A stretch of DNA of 64,000 nt from positions 248,001 to 312,000 of the forward strand of contig NZ_JHXX01000003.1 in the NCBI RefSeq assembly GCF_000621605.1. Direction: 5' to 3'. The translations under genes and the position numbers were made by a program. Numbering within the stretch: the first letter of the stretch is position 1; the number at the start of each line of letters is the position of its first letter. Below are positions 1 through 9,600 of the stretch, in pieces. The stretch comes from Butyrivibrio sp. MC2021. Its GTDB lineage: Bacteria; Bacillota; Clostridia; Lachnospirales; Lachnospiraceae. A model generated the notes under the pieces. It made no database searches, was not told the DNA's origin, and worked only from the letters and a program-made list of their open reading frames with translations.

Positions 1-557
1 GCTACTCAACAGCAGAAGAAGCCATAATCGATGCCTTTTTCCTGCTGGCAGGGGAAAAGGATTTTAACAAAATATCCGTGTCGGATGTGCAGAAAAAAGC
101 GGGGGTTGTGAGGAGCACCTTCTACAACCACTACGAGAACATGCCTGCGCTTATCACCGCTGCGGAGGATAAGACCATTCAGGATATCTTTGCCATGATG
201 GAGGACTTCCATCCAAAGAACGACAAAGAGATCTGCAAGTCATACTTTCTGGCCATTTGCAATTACACGAAGAGTAACCCTTTTCTGGCAAATCTGCTGG
301 AGAGCGCCAGAGGGGACTCTTTCTTTGAAAAAGCCATGACGATGTTCCACAGATATGTGAAAGATGTGACGGATACCGCGCCGGGCCAGACCGGCTCCAA
401 AGAGGAATTCTCTTTCCTCATCGCAGGCACCATCGGATGTGCCATCGGTATCCTCCACAAATGGATCCTTGAGAACTACAAAACGCCGCCCTCAGAAGTG
501 GCCCTGATTCTGGCGAAGATCTTCCTCGGCGGCGTGTATCCTTATATGAATCTGTAA
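1..557 (+). CDS. TetR/AcrR family transcriptional regulator (5' end missing)
   Basis: The reading frame is open from the first bases of the window, so the true start lies upstream. The visible part begins within the N-terminal helix-turn-helix: residues reading ISVSDVQKKAGVVRSTFYNHY match the TetR recognition-helix pattern (AGV-x-RSTFYNHY). The rest, about 140 residues, is helical and fits a TetR ligand-binding domain with no visible similarity to a named subfamily. TetR proteins are dimeric, ligand-released repressors. It converges on the acyltransferase/ACP/ligase cassette that follows on the other strand, so it is a possible but unproven regulator of it. Family call is firm; target and ligand are unknown. 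Confidence 0.9.
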   Translation, partial: YSTAEEAIIDAFFLLAGEKDFNKISVSDVQKKAGVVRSTFYNHYENMPALITAAEDKTIQDIFAMMEDFHPKNDKEICKSYFLAICNYTKSNPFLANLLESARGDSFFEKAMTMFHRYVKDVTDTAPGQTGSKEEFSFLIAGTIGCAIGILHKWILENYKTPPSEVALILAKIFLGGVYPYMNL

Positions 558-629
558 ATAGGTTTGAGCCTTTGTTGTGGGGGCCTGAGGCAATTTTCAT
601 TTTCACAGGCCGTGACACCCCGGGCAACT

Positions 630-2183
630 TCAACCTGTCAACGCATCAACTGGCAAACACGCATCTTTGCGGATAATCTTCCCTGTTGTGTTTCGGGCGA
701 AGGGATCTTTGCGGATAAGCAGCGCCGTCACATGTCGATAACTAGGCTGTGACGCATTATACTCATCAATGATCTGATGAAGCGCGAGCTTTAATTCCTC
801 ATGAGTCAGATCTAGCGCCTCCACCACCTCCGGATCCGGATAGATCCTGGCGGTGAGCCCATTATTCTCCCCGGTTATCACAACCTCTTTTATCAGAGGA
901 TTGATCCCCAGTTTATTCTCAATCTCCTCCGGGGACACATTCTCCCCATTGGACATAATGATCAGATTCTTAACTCTTCCGTTGATAAAAAGATACCCAT
1001 CTTCATCTATATATCCCTTATCTCCCGTGTGGAGCCAGCCATCCTCCAGAGCCGCGGCGGTTTCCCCGGGCATCTTGTAATAGCCCTTCATGACGCTGCT
1101 GCCCCGAACCAGGATCTCACCGTCTTTAAAAGAGATCTCCACATTCTTAAGGGGCTTTCCGATGGAACCCTTCTTATGATCGGAAGGAGTGTTGCTGGTG
1201 ATGACCGGTGAGCACTCGCTCATGCCGTAGCCCTCCAGGATATCCACTCCCAGCTCCTCATATTTATCAATGTAAAAAGGCTCCAGGTGAGCGCCGCCGG
1301 TGAAGATGATTCGAAGCTTTCCTCCAAGCACATTTTCATAAATGCTGTGTTTATCAAGATCTTTTTCCAGTGCGGCGATCTTTTTATAAATGGTTTCTAT
1401 CATAAGAGGCACCATCAGCATTACTTCCGGCTTGAAAATTCCGATATTCCTTACCATGTGAAGAAGGCTGTCATTAAGGCAAACGCAGCAGCCCAGGGAC
1501 AGGGTCTTCAGGATGTCCATCACCAGGCAGTAGGCGTGATGTATCGGAAGTACGCTTAGAACAACGCAGCCGGGACTTGCCTCGTACTCTACGCTTCTGA
1601 CATTTTCGGAGAGGTTCTCCTGAGTCAGCATGACGCCCTTACTTTTTCCCGTGGTTCCTGAGGTATATATTATGGTGGCAATGTCAGAACCTGCGGCACC
1701 GGGAACATCAAACATTACATCTCCTTTAGAAAGAAGCTGCGAAAGAGAACTTAATCTTTCATCCCCGCTTTCTATCTCCTCGGTGGAAAGAACCCAGATA
1801 TTCCTCAGCATGGGGCATTTTTTCAGGAACTTTTGTGCATAGCCCAGAAGCTTTTTATCCAGGAAAAGAGCCGCACAGTCCGCCCTCACAAGAAGGTCCG
1901 AAAGCTCCTCTGCAGGAAGAAGCGCATCCAGCGGAACCGCCACATTGCAGCCGGTCACCAGAGCAAGATAGCCGGCTATCCACTCCGAGCTGCTGCCTCC
2001 GATAAGGGCTATATGAGCTCCCGCAAAGCCTGATACTTCAAGACCTCTGCGTATCTTCTTCACATTCTCCCCAAACTTTTCGTAGGTGATCTCTTCTGTT
2101 TCTTTTTTATTCAGCCACTTAAGGGCCGTCAGAGGCCCATACTTTTTTACCGTCTCATCCCAAAGACTTCTTATGTTTTTCAT
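630..2183 (-). CDS. AMP-forming acyl-CoA/acyl-ACP ligase
   Basis: 517 residues of the ANL adenylating superfamily. The ATP-binding P-loop YTSGTTGKSKG lies at residues 173-183, followed by the EGYGMSE motif near 320, the GWLHTGDKGY hinge region near 380, and the C-terminal catalytic lysine segment TGKIIRK near 505. The pattern is closest to FadD-like fatty acid ligases rather than amino acid adenylation domains (my judgement from motif style). It activates a carboxylic acid as acyl-AMP and transfers it to a thiol. It is the third gene of a leftward cassette; the acyl carrier protein gene ends 27 bp upstream, so that carrier is the likely acceptor. ATG at 2183 has a GGAGGAG ribosome site. Substrate chain length cannot be read from the sequence. 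Confidence 0.88.
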   Translation of the reverse strand: MKNIRSLWDETVKKYGPLTALKWLNKKETEEITYEKFGENVKKIRRGLEVSGFAGAHIALIGGSSSEWIAGYLALVTGCNVAVPLDALLPAEELSDLLVRADCAALFLDKKLLGYAQKFLKKCPMLRNIWVLSTEEIESGDERLSSLSQLLSKGDVMFDVPGAAGSDIATIIYTSGTTGKSKGVMLTQENLSENVRSVEYEASPGCVVLSVLPIHHAYCLVMDILKTLSLGCCVCLNDSLLHMVRNIGIFKPEVMLMVPLMIETIYKKIAALEKDLDKHSIYENVLGGKLRIIFTGGAHLEPFYIDKYEELGVDILEGYGMSECSPVITSNTPSDHKKGSIGKPLKNVEISFKDGEILVRGSSVMKGYYKMPGETAAALEDGWLHTGDKGYIDEDGYLFINGRVKNLIIMSNGENVSPEEIENKLGINPLIKEVVITGENNGLTARIYPDPEVVEALDLTHEELKLALHQIIDEYNASQPSYRHVTALLIRKDPFARNTTGKIIRKDACLPVDALTG

Positions 2184-2210
2184 AGCACTCCTCCGTTTAA
2201 TCTTTCTTTA

Positions 2211-2441
2211 TCAGACCATTGATGCAATGAGGTTCATGGCCTCTCCCACGGTATGGATGTCGCAGAGCTTCTCCGGGGCCAGCTCGATGTCGAACTCATC
2301 TTCAACTTCTCCCAACAGGGACATGAAATCCAGGGACGAAAAACCAAGGTCCTCCCTGAAGCGGCAGGAAGCAGCAACTTCCTCGGGGCTTACACCTGAA
2401 TACTGCGCAATAAGTTTTCTGAACTCTTTCTCGATACTCAT
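2211..2441 (-). CDS. Acyl carrier protein
   Basis: 76 residues with the carrier-protein fold signature DLGFSSLDF; the phosphopantetheine attachment Ser is Ser36 (the S of SLD). An acidic helix II (GEVEDEFDIEL) follows, typical of ACPs that dock on ligases and acyltransferases. I chose the ATG at 2441 because a GAGGAGG ribosome site sits 7-10 bases upstream; the longer frame to 2459 lacks one. It sits between the condensation-like enzyme and the acyl ligase, making it the dedicated carrier of the cassette rather than the housekeeping fatty acid ACP. Confidence 0.93.
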   Translation of the reverse strand: MSIEKEFRKLIAQYSGVSPEEVAASCRFREDLGFSSLDFMSLLGEVEDEFDIELAPEKLCDIHTVGEAMNLIASMV

Positions 2442-2474
2442 AATTTTTCTCCTCCTCATATTGGATGTGCTTGT

Positions 2475-3860
2475 TTACACGGTTTCTATGATCTTACCTA
2501 TGGTCATGTCGCTGTTTTCCATGCCTCTGAAAATGATACGCATCAGGTAGTAGTGGAGCAGCTCCATGTTCTTTTCCCCCAGGTCTGCCACCTGATAATG
2601 ATAGGAAAAATTCATGCCTCCATCAGGGGTGTGGGTCACCGTCAGGTACATTTTCTTGGTGGCGGCGCCGTTGGCGAACCATTTGTTATGCATGGGGATT
2701 TCCTTTAAATATGGATTATCCGGCTTCACAGGCATGGGCTGATAGGTCAGGTAACAGCTTTCGTAGGTGGTATCCTTCGGGGTCTTGTAACGCTTTTTTA
2801 TCTCCTCATAAATAAGTGCCGGGTCGTAGCCCGCGTGAAGATATATGCCGTTCTGGGTGTTCTGTATGATGTAGGCAGCCTCCATAAAGGTGGTTTCTTG
2901 GCTGATGACGGTTCTGCAGGGGAACATGACAGTTCTGCTGCCTCCGCTGGTCCACTCATCCTTGGTGGATCTTCTGGAGATGAAGTTCTGTATGGAGATG
3001 TCCTCCTGACCGCCGTTTTGCTTGGATAGGTAGGTCCGAATCCCCAGCAGTAAAAGGTTGGTTATTGAAAGGTTGTGGGTCATGCAAAAATCTATGATTT
3101 CCTTTGTGGGGACTTCCTCCAGGGGATAGTCCTTGACCTGTACAAATAGGTTTTTCTTTTCTATATCCGCGGCGCGAAGGCTCTTTTTCCTGTGCTTCTT
3201 TCTTGCCCTCTCCAGAACCTCAGGTCCCTGAATGTCGGAGTACAGGGGCTCTCCGAATTTATCCAGCTGCTCATCCCAGAACTTTTTGTCTTTGGCAAAA
3301 CGCTTTGGATTCTGCTCTTTTTCCAGGTCCCTTGTGAGCACCTCTTCGTAGTCCGCCAGGTCCTCGGGAAGCTCTGAGCCGAATTTGAAGTGGGTGTAGA
3401 GAGCCATGATGTCATTGGTCATGACCACCACTCCGCAGGAATCGATGAGTCTGTGATCCATATGGATAAAAAAGCCGTTGTAGCCCTCCGGGAGCTTCAT
3501 GAGGAAAACCTCGCACATGGGAATATTGTCGCCGTCGAAGGTCTCATAAGCCCATTTCTGCATGACGGCGTCGGCATCCTCCATAGTCATATCAGATAGG
3601 TCCTTTATGGGAATGTCGGTTATCTTCTCATCAGAAAGGTATTGTTTAACCTCTCCCTCTTCATCAGGTTCCGTGAATCTCACCCTCATGCATCCGTATC
3701 TCTGATACTCCAGCAGTATGGCTTTTTTCAGAATGTCAAAATCTATGTCTGCCTTGATGGAAGCCACAATGCTAAGCCCCGCCACCTGCTGTGTCCTGTA
3801 TTGCCTTATCCACCGGTAGTGCATCTTCTGCGCCGGGGTCAATTCGTAAGTTTTCTTCAT
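2475..3860 (-). CDS. Condensation-domain-like acyltransferase (HxxxD family)
   Basis: 461 residues. The segment HMDHRLIDSCG carries the HxxxD catalytic motif of the chloramphenicol acetyltransferase/NRPS condensation superfamily (His136, Asp140). The usual second His and the glycine after Asp are altered (DHRLIDS rather than HHxxxDG). The length fits a stand-alone condensation or PapA-like acyltransferase. It is the first gene of the cassette, with a strong GGAGGAG site. By family knowledge such enzymes join a carrier-bound acyl group to an amine or hydroxyl. Here the donor would be the neighbouring ACP charged by the neighbouring ligase, which is inference from context. No signal peptide or membrane segment is seen. 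Confidence 0.75.
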   Translation of the reverse strand: MKKTYELTPAQKMHYRWIRQYRTQQVAGLSIVASIKADIDFDILKKAILLEYQRYGCMRVRFTEPDEEGEVKQYLSDEKITDIPIKDLSDMTMEDADAVMQKWAYETFDGDNIPMCEVFLMKLPEGYNGFFIHMDHRLIDSCGVVVMTNDIMALYTHFKFGSELPEDLADYEEVLTRDLEKEQNPKRFAKDKKFWDEQLDKFGEPLYSDIQGPEVLERARKKHRKKSLRAADIEKKNLFVQVKDYPLEEVPTKEIIDFCMTHNLSITNLLLLGIRTYLSKQNGGQEDISIQNFISRRSTKDEWTSGGSRTVMFPCRTVISQETTFMEAAYIIQNTQNGIYLHAGYDPALIYEEIKKRYKTPKDTTYESCYLTYQPMPVKPDNPYLKEIPMHNKWFANGAATKKMYLTVTHTPDGGMNFSYHYQVADLGEKNMELLHYYLMRIIFRGMENSDMTIGKIIETV

Positions 3861-4012
3861 ATTCTCCTCCCTCTTTCATCTTCTAAGCCATATGTAAACA
3901 ACCGCCTGTCACTACCTATCCCCTCCAAATCTTTCCTCATTCTCCCACAACCCTCTTCCTCCATCCATACCTCCCCCGACTTAATGAACACCTTCCCCAA
4001 AATTGTCCGAAA

Positions 4013-4047
4013 GATATCGAACAATCCAAAGGAAAGTGTTTGATATC
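4013..4047. promoter_or_regulatory. 35-bp dyad overlapping the dtd -35 box (candidate operator)
   Basis: GATATCGAACA at 4013-4023 and TGTTTGATATC at 4037-4047 are inverted copies matching at 10 of 11 positions, with a 13-bp spacer. The right half contains the -35 hexamer of the dtd promoter, so a bound protein would block it. It also lies in the divergent region of the acyltransferase cassette. The binding protein is unknown. Confidence 0.55.
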
Positions 4048-4069
4048 TCCAACAAAGGTTACTTATAAT
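4040..4069 (+). promoter_or_regulatory. dtd promoter
   Basis: TTGATA at 4040-4045 and a perfect TATAAT at 4064-4069 with an 18-bp spacer, 31 bp before the dtd start codon. Confidence 0.7.
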
Positions 4070-4099
4070 GAAAAAAGAACAATTAAGGAGGGCGAAAAA

Positions 4100-4534
4100 A
4101 TGCGCGCTGTACTGACAAGAGTTTTATCTGCCTCTGTAACCATAGATGGAAAGCGGGTTTCCGAGATTGGAAAAGGATTTCTTGTGCTTCTGGGAGTCCA
4201 TGTCAATGACACCGAGGCCCAGGCAAAAAAAATAGCCGACAAGATCTGCGGCCTTAGAATATTTGAAGATAAAAACGGAAAGATGAACATAAATCCCACG
4301 GATGCGGGAGCGGAGCTTCTGATCGTGAGCCAGTTCACGCTGTATGCGGACTGCAGCTCAAGACGCCCGGGATTTACCGAGGCGGCAAGACCTGAGATCT
4401 CAGAGCCTTTGTATGAGCTTGTGGTAAAAGAGTGCCGGGACAGGGGCTTCAAAGTTGGCACCGGTGTGTTTGGCGCTGACATGAAGGTTGAGTCGGTCAA
4501 CGACGGGCCGGTGACTATTGTGCTGGATGTGTGA
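4100..4534 (+). CDS. dtd: D-aminoacyl-tRNA deacylase
   Basis: 144 residues, the usual length for Dtd. It removes D-amino acids (and glycine from tRNA-Ala) mischarged onto tRNA. Diagnostic motifs are the N-terminal MRAVLTRVLSASV, the active-site segment SQFTLYADCSSRRPGF, and the C-terminal VNDGPVTIVLD, corresponding to the conserved SQFTL and NxGPVT loops of the dimer active site. The in-frame upstream extension to 4040 is rejected because an AAGGAGGG ribosome site lies 7 bases before the ATG at 4100. It is transcribed alone, divergent from the acyltransferase cassette. Cytoplasmic. Confidence 0.97.
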   Translation: MRAVLTRVLSASVTIDGKRVSEIGKGFLVLLGVHVNDTEAQAKKIADKICGLRIFEDKNGKMNINPTDAGAELLIVSQFTLYADCSSRRPGFTEAARPEISEPLYELVVKECRDRGFKVGTGVFGADMKVESVNDGPVTIVLDV

Positions 4535-4569
4535 ATGCAGACAGAAATTGACCCCGTCCCCCAGGTCCA

Positions 4570-5268
4570 TCAGATTTCTTCTACATAATTCACAAATTCA
4601 AGCTCCGTCAAACTGTGCAGGAAATCTTTGTGGGAGCGCATTGTGTCAAAGTCCACATCAACGATAAGCGCTGCGTCCTGGGATTGCAGCGTTTTTTCTT
4701 TGCTCTTGGTCATGCTGCTGATGGAGTAATTGTGATCATTGATCCATTTGGAGAGCTTTTTAACACCGCCACTTTTGTTTACTTCAATATAAATGGTGAT
4801 ATACTTGCTGGATTCCTCAACTCTTTTGCTGAGTCTTACCAGCACAAGGTTGGCGATCATTATCAGGAAAAAGCAGGCGATTCCTATGATCAGGTAGCCA
4901 CCGCCGATGGCCATTCCCATACAGGAGGTAACCCACAGGGATGCCGCAGTGGTAAGTCCCTTGATCTGTTGTCTTCCTGTTACCAGAATGGTTCCTGCTC
5001 CGAGAAAGCCTATGCCGCTGACTACGCCTGCCGGTATACGGCTTACATCCGCATTCAGCCCCGGCATCATGGCAAGAAAGATATTTAAGGAAGTGGCAAC
5101 GGCAGAACCCAGGCTCACCAAAGCAAAGGTCTTGATTCCGGCATTATGTCTTTTTACCACACGTTCCCAGCCCACAAGGCTTCCGAAAAGTGTCGCCAGA
5201 ATAAGTCTGATGGCAACTGCTATATCATTAGGACTTTCAAGAAACTCAATGATCGTCGTAAGATTCAT
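4570..5268 (-). CDS. MgtC/SapB family membrane protein
   Basis: 232 residues. The N-terminal ~140 residues form a hydrophobic domain with the family hallmark GWERxxxxxxAGIKTFALVSLG (GWER followed by the AGIKT loop) and about four membrane helices. A cytoplasmic ~85-residue C-terminal domain of ACT-like composition follows, as in longer MgtC relatives. MgtC proteins modulate magnesium/phosphate homeostasis and ATP synthase in pathogens; the role in commensals is unclear. An AGGAGAAA ribosome site precedes the ATG. It converges on dtd. Confidence 0.88.
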   Translation of the reverse strand: MNLTTIIEFLESPNDIAVAIRLILATLFGSLVGWERVVKRHNAGIKTFALVSLGSAVATSLNIFLAMMPGLNADVSRIPAGVVSGIGFLGAGTILVTGRQQIKGLTTAASLWVTSCMGMAIGGGYLIIGIACFFLIMIANLVLVRLSKRVEESSKYITIYIEVNKSGGVKKLSKWINDHNYSISSMTKSKEKTLQSQDAALIVDVDFDTMRSHKDFLHSLTELEFVNYVEEI

Positions 5269-5356
5269 ATTATTTCTCCTATAAAAACAGACTCTTTTAC
5301 ATTTATATTATACCGAAAAATCCATTGTAATTATTTATGTAAATCTCAATTTTTCA

Positions 5357-5390
5357 TAAAAAAAGAGGATTCGGAATATCCGAACCCTCT
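5357..5390 (-). terminator. Rho-independent terminator of the lipoprotein gene
   Basis: On the minus strand a 12-bp stem (AGAGGGTTCGGA with TCCGAATCCTCT, one wobble pair) with a 3-base loop is followed by a run of T, 19 bp past the lipoprotein stop codon. Confidence 0.8.
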
Positions 5391-5408
5391 CTCTGAATTT
5401 GTCCTATT

Positions 5409-6563
5409 TTACTGTACTGCATTGAACTCGATGATCTCGCCATTGTTGTACTCGTCGTAGATGGCTGACATATAGGAGTCATCCTCCACCTGGCCGTCAG
5501 CAGTTGCAGGTGAATTGCCGATCTCGGAGATAACGAAATATGTGGCATCTCCATTAGTATCGTAGTTAACGTATGCCTCCTGATCAAGCATCAGTGAACC
5601 GTTAAGTACAGTTAACTTCTTAGCGAAGTGATTGCCGCAGGCATAGAGCTTTCCATCAGCAATAGCGAAAGGATAAGCTGTTCCGCCGGCTGTTACATAG
5701 CCCATGTATGTAGGCACGCCGTCTGCGTAGCGATAGATCTCTGCGTCGATGGCTGCGATCTGATCGATATTGTCAAAGGTATAGTCTGTTACAAGAAGAA
5801 CGTCCTCACCGTTGATGTTTGCATTGGCATAACCCTGTCCTGCCTGGAGCTTGTCAACGATCTGGGTAAAGGTCTCGCACCCTGTGATGTCCATGGGAAC
5901 ATGCTCTGCTTCTGCAGCTGCTTCCGGTGCTCCTGCAGTCTCATCAGGGATGTCACTGCCATACTTTGCAGCATCATACATCATTTCTGCAATAGCCTGG
6001 AGATCGAAGCCCTCCAGATCCTTAGCCTCTGTTGAAAGGCTGTAAGAAACACCCAGTTCTACATCAAACCATCTGATAAGATCGATGGTGTACTCATCTG
6101 AAATGAATCTTGAATATGTGCCGGTCATAAGGCCGTCTCTCCAGGTTGAAAAAGTGATATCGTCAGTCACTGTCCAGTCATAATAAAGACCTGAAACATC
6201 TGTGTTGTCATCACCTGTCACCTGTGCTCTTGCTGTGTACTCAAGATCGTCAAGGTTAAATACTGCCTGAACCAATTCCCCCGGAAGTGAAGAAGGATCT
6301 GTATCCTCCATCAGACTCCACTTTGCATTGGTTACTCCCTCGGGAAGCTTGAAGAGTGCGGGTACAACCTGATTGGCCTCTTCCTCTGTACTGTCGCGCC
6401 AGGGGTTGGCGATCTGGGTTGTCTGCTCTTCCTGGACAGCTGTCTCCTGCTGTACTTCTGCAGTCTCTACCGCGTCAGAAGAGCTGTCTGTCTTTCCGCA
6501 GCCTGCAAGCGCAAGGGCCATTGTTGCTGCAACCACCAGTGATACCAAATTCTTTCTTTTCAT
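5409..6563 (-). CDS. Secreted lipoprotein of unknown function
   Basis: 384 residues from the ATG at 6563, chosen because a GGAGGAA site precedes it and the protein then opens with a typical lipoprotein signal (MKRKNLVSLVV..., lipobox LAGC, Cys22). After the lipid anchor comes a Ser/Thr/Glu-rich linker, then a globular region of about 330 residues with many aromatic and acidic residues and no motif I recognise. Two segments (about 60-190 and 230-384) may be separate domains. It is a single-gene unit with its own terminator. Function cannot be assigned. Confidence 0.85.
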   Translation of the reverse strand: MKRKNLVSLVVAATMALALAGCGKTDSSSDAVETAEVQQETAVQEEQTTQIANPWRDSTEEEANQVVPALFKLPEGVTNAKWSLMEDTDPSSLPGELVQAVFNLDDLEYTARAQVTGDDNTDVSGLYYDWTVTDDITFSTWRDGLMTGTYSRFISDEYTIDLIRWFDVELGVSYSLSTEAKDLEGFDLQAIAEMMYDAAKYGSDIPDETAGAPEAAAEAEHVPMDITGCETFTQIVDKLQAGQGYANANINGEDVLLVTDYTFDNIDQIAAIDAEIYRYADGVPTYMGYVTAGGTAYPFAIADGKLYACGNHFAKKLTVLNGSLMLDQEAYVNYDTNGDATYFVISEIGNSPATADGQVEDDSYMSAIYDEYNNGEIIEFNAVQ

Positions 6564-6685
6564 AATATATTTCCTCCTCATGATTGGTTTCCTATTCTTT
6601 ATACGAACAGGAAACTGCTTTGGCAAAAAACATGCTTTAATTATACGGAAATATATTGTCTATCTTTATTAAAAATTCATAAAAA

Positions 6686-9600
6686 TTACTTCTTTTCAGA
6701 CTTTTTCTTTCTTTTGATAACTTCTTCGGTGCCTACTCCGACAGCGCCAACTCCAAGGAGAAGCCATGGCCAAGGGAATTTCTTTGCTGTTGAAATAGGT
6801 GTAGGAAGCTCGGGCTCTACCACATTTGTAATAGTTCCTGTGGTTCCTCTCTCAGGGGTTGCAACCTTTGCATCATCCTTATTCTCTGTCACTGCATCGG
6901 GCTCTGTAGCCACAACAACGGTCTCCTCTTCCTCCGGTGCCAAAACTGCGTTCTCACTCTGTGAAACAGCTCCTGCCTCAAGAGATGTAGCAGCCTTATT
7001 TCCCTTTGATACCAGCTTAGAAGGCTTTGTTGCACCAAGAACCTCGGGAAGATCAGCATCAGCAACATCACCGCCTGCTAAAGAAGAAACCTTATTGGAA
7101 CCGTTTCTGTAAACAACATTTGTATTCTGTGGCTGGTTATTGGAAGTATTCTCAGAGCCCTGGTCATTTCCCTGGCTTCCCTGATTGCCCTGATTTCCTG
7201 AATTTCCGTTGTCTTCGCTGCCGGTCTCAGGCTTTCTTACCTTGAATTTCTTCTTGTCGTTAAGAACTTCGCTTGCCTTGTCAGCCTCTTCCTGAGCTTT
7301 GTCAGCGGCCTCCTGAGCCTTTGCTGCAGCCTTCTTGGCCTCCTCGTAGCTTTCAACGGCCTTGTTGTACTCTGCCTCAAGAGCTGCAATTCTTTCCTTG
7401 CTTACTGTGCTGTCAGCCTTAAGCTCCTTAAGAGCCTCAGCCATCGCATTGACCTTATTGTAAGCCTCATCTACAGCGTCGTACTTCTCCTTGGCTTCCT
7501 TCTGCTCTGCTGTGGCATCAGAAAGTTCATCAGCGGCGTTATCCTGAGCCTTCTTGGCATTTTCAAGGGCCTTCTGGGCATCCTGCAGAGCCTCATCCGC
7601 CTCAGTCTTTTTGGAATCGGCATCTTCCAGCTCTTTCTTGGCATTTTCAAGATTAGCCTTCTCATTTTCAAGCTCTTCTGACTTCTCTTTATAAGTATCA
7701 TTTGCAGCATCAAGATCAGACTGTGCCTTGTCACATGCCTCCTTAGCATCAGTTTCCTTACCCTCAGCCCCAGTCAGAACTTCATTTGCAGCATCAAGCT
7801 TCTCCTGCGCAGCATCAAGTTTTTTCTGAGCCTCTTCAAGTACTCTTTCAGCCTTTCTCTTACGCTGTGAGAGATTACCGTATCTGTTTTTTTCTTTATT
7901 GATCTGAGCAACAAGATCATCATAAGCCTTCTGCGCTGCTTCAAGCTCTCCGGCTGCTTCATCACGCTGTTTTTCAAGGCTTTCCTTGGTTTCCTTAGAC
8001 TCTTCGTACTTCTCCTGCAAAATATTCAGATTCTCCTGAGGAGATTCCAAAGCTTCCTTGGCCTTTTTAGCTTCCTCTGTCAAAGTCTCAAGAGAAGTCT
8101 TTGCTTCATCTGCTTTATCTTTTGCATCCTTGGCATCAGCCTTTGCAGTATCCAATGCAGTCTCTGCTTTTGAAGCAGCTTCGGTCTTATCTGTAAGGTC
8201 CTTATTCTTCTCTTCCACAACCTTATCAAGGCTCTCTCTGTTACTCTTAGCTTCGTTATAATTCTCTGAAGCTTCCTGAACGTCTTTTGCTGCGTCTTCC
8301 TTTATAGAAGTCTGCTCAGTGATAACGCCTTCCTGCTTCTTGATTTCATCCTGGGCATCACTAATAAGACCGTTCTGCTTATTTACTTCCTGATTTGCAT
8401 CAGAAATATTCTTATTAAGGTTAGAAACCTGATTACTGAGCTCGTTGATCTTGTTCTGAACCTCAGCAGCTTCCTTTGAATTCTCGCCGTATTTCTTCTC
8501 TACCTCTTTCTTCTGCTCTTCCAAAGAAGAAATCTGACCGCTGAGCTCTGTCTTCTTTTCAGTAGCTTCTGTGATCTCTTTGTTCTTATCACCGATTATA
8601 CCGTTGGCAATATCAATTGCTTTCTGCTGCTCATCTATCTTGCCCTGGGCTTCGTTAAGCTTTTTATCAGCCTCTTCTGCAGCCTCAGTTGCAGCCTTAT
8701 TGGCGGCAATATATTTACTCTCGGCATCAGCGGCAGCCTCTGCCAGCTTATTGGCATTCTCGATAGCTTCCGCATTATTGCTTGTATAATCATCTACTGC
8801 TTTCTTAGCTTCTTCTGCAGTTTTATCAGCATTAGCCTTTTCCTTTGCGGTATTGGCTACTGCTTCCTTGGCATCCTTGGTATCCTGCTGGTATTTTGTA
8901 TTGCCGGCTACATAATCATCCTTTTCTTTAAGAATCGTTTCGACATTATCATATTTGCCGTTTCTCCGGATTATCGCAATTTGGTATGTGTAAGCTGCAC
9001 AAGCTACAGGATCCATAGTATTACCGCACTCATCCAGTACTTCATAGCTGTAATAATACTTATGCCCATTGTATGTAACTTCAATATAGTTCAATGACCA
9101 ATCTTTGTGTTGCATTGATGCACGAACATTAATATCTTCAGCTTTAAGTTCAGGATTCTCCTCCAGGAAAATGAGTGATATCAACTGCTCTGCAATAGTA
9201 AGATTATTAGCTTTAGACCTGCTCTTATTAATATATTTATCAGCTTGCTTCATCAGCTTCTCGATATCATCGCTGCCTGCGTACTTATCTTTTGCCTTCT
9301 GAAGTTTTTCCTTGGCAGATTCTTCAGCTAAACCAGCTTCTTCCTTAGCTTTATTTGCCTCGTCAAGCTTATCGTTAAGATCCTTAAGGGGCTTTGCTGC
9401 CTCATCTGCAGCTTCCTTAGCCTTATCAGCCTCATCTTTCAGTGCTTTTGCAGTGTCTGCAAGCTCCTTGGCAGCCTCCTGGTCCTTTTGTGCCTGCTCC
9501 TTATCCGCTTCAGCCTGCTCCTTGCTCTTTCCGGCCTCTGCAGCTATGGATTTCTGCTTTGTAATTTCTGAATTTGCATCGGAAATAGCTTTTTCTTTAT

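Noticed and set aside
564..752. Short plus-strand frame between the TetR gene and the acyl ligase gene
   Set aside because: It overlaps the 3' end of the ligase and has no ribosome site or family similarity.
6686..6800. LPXTG sortase signal at the end of the coiled-coil protein
   Set aside because: Only LPTPIS is present, lacking the Thr-Gly; a plain membrane anchor fits better.
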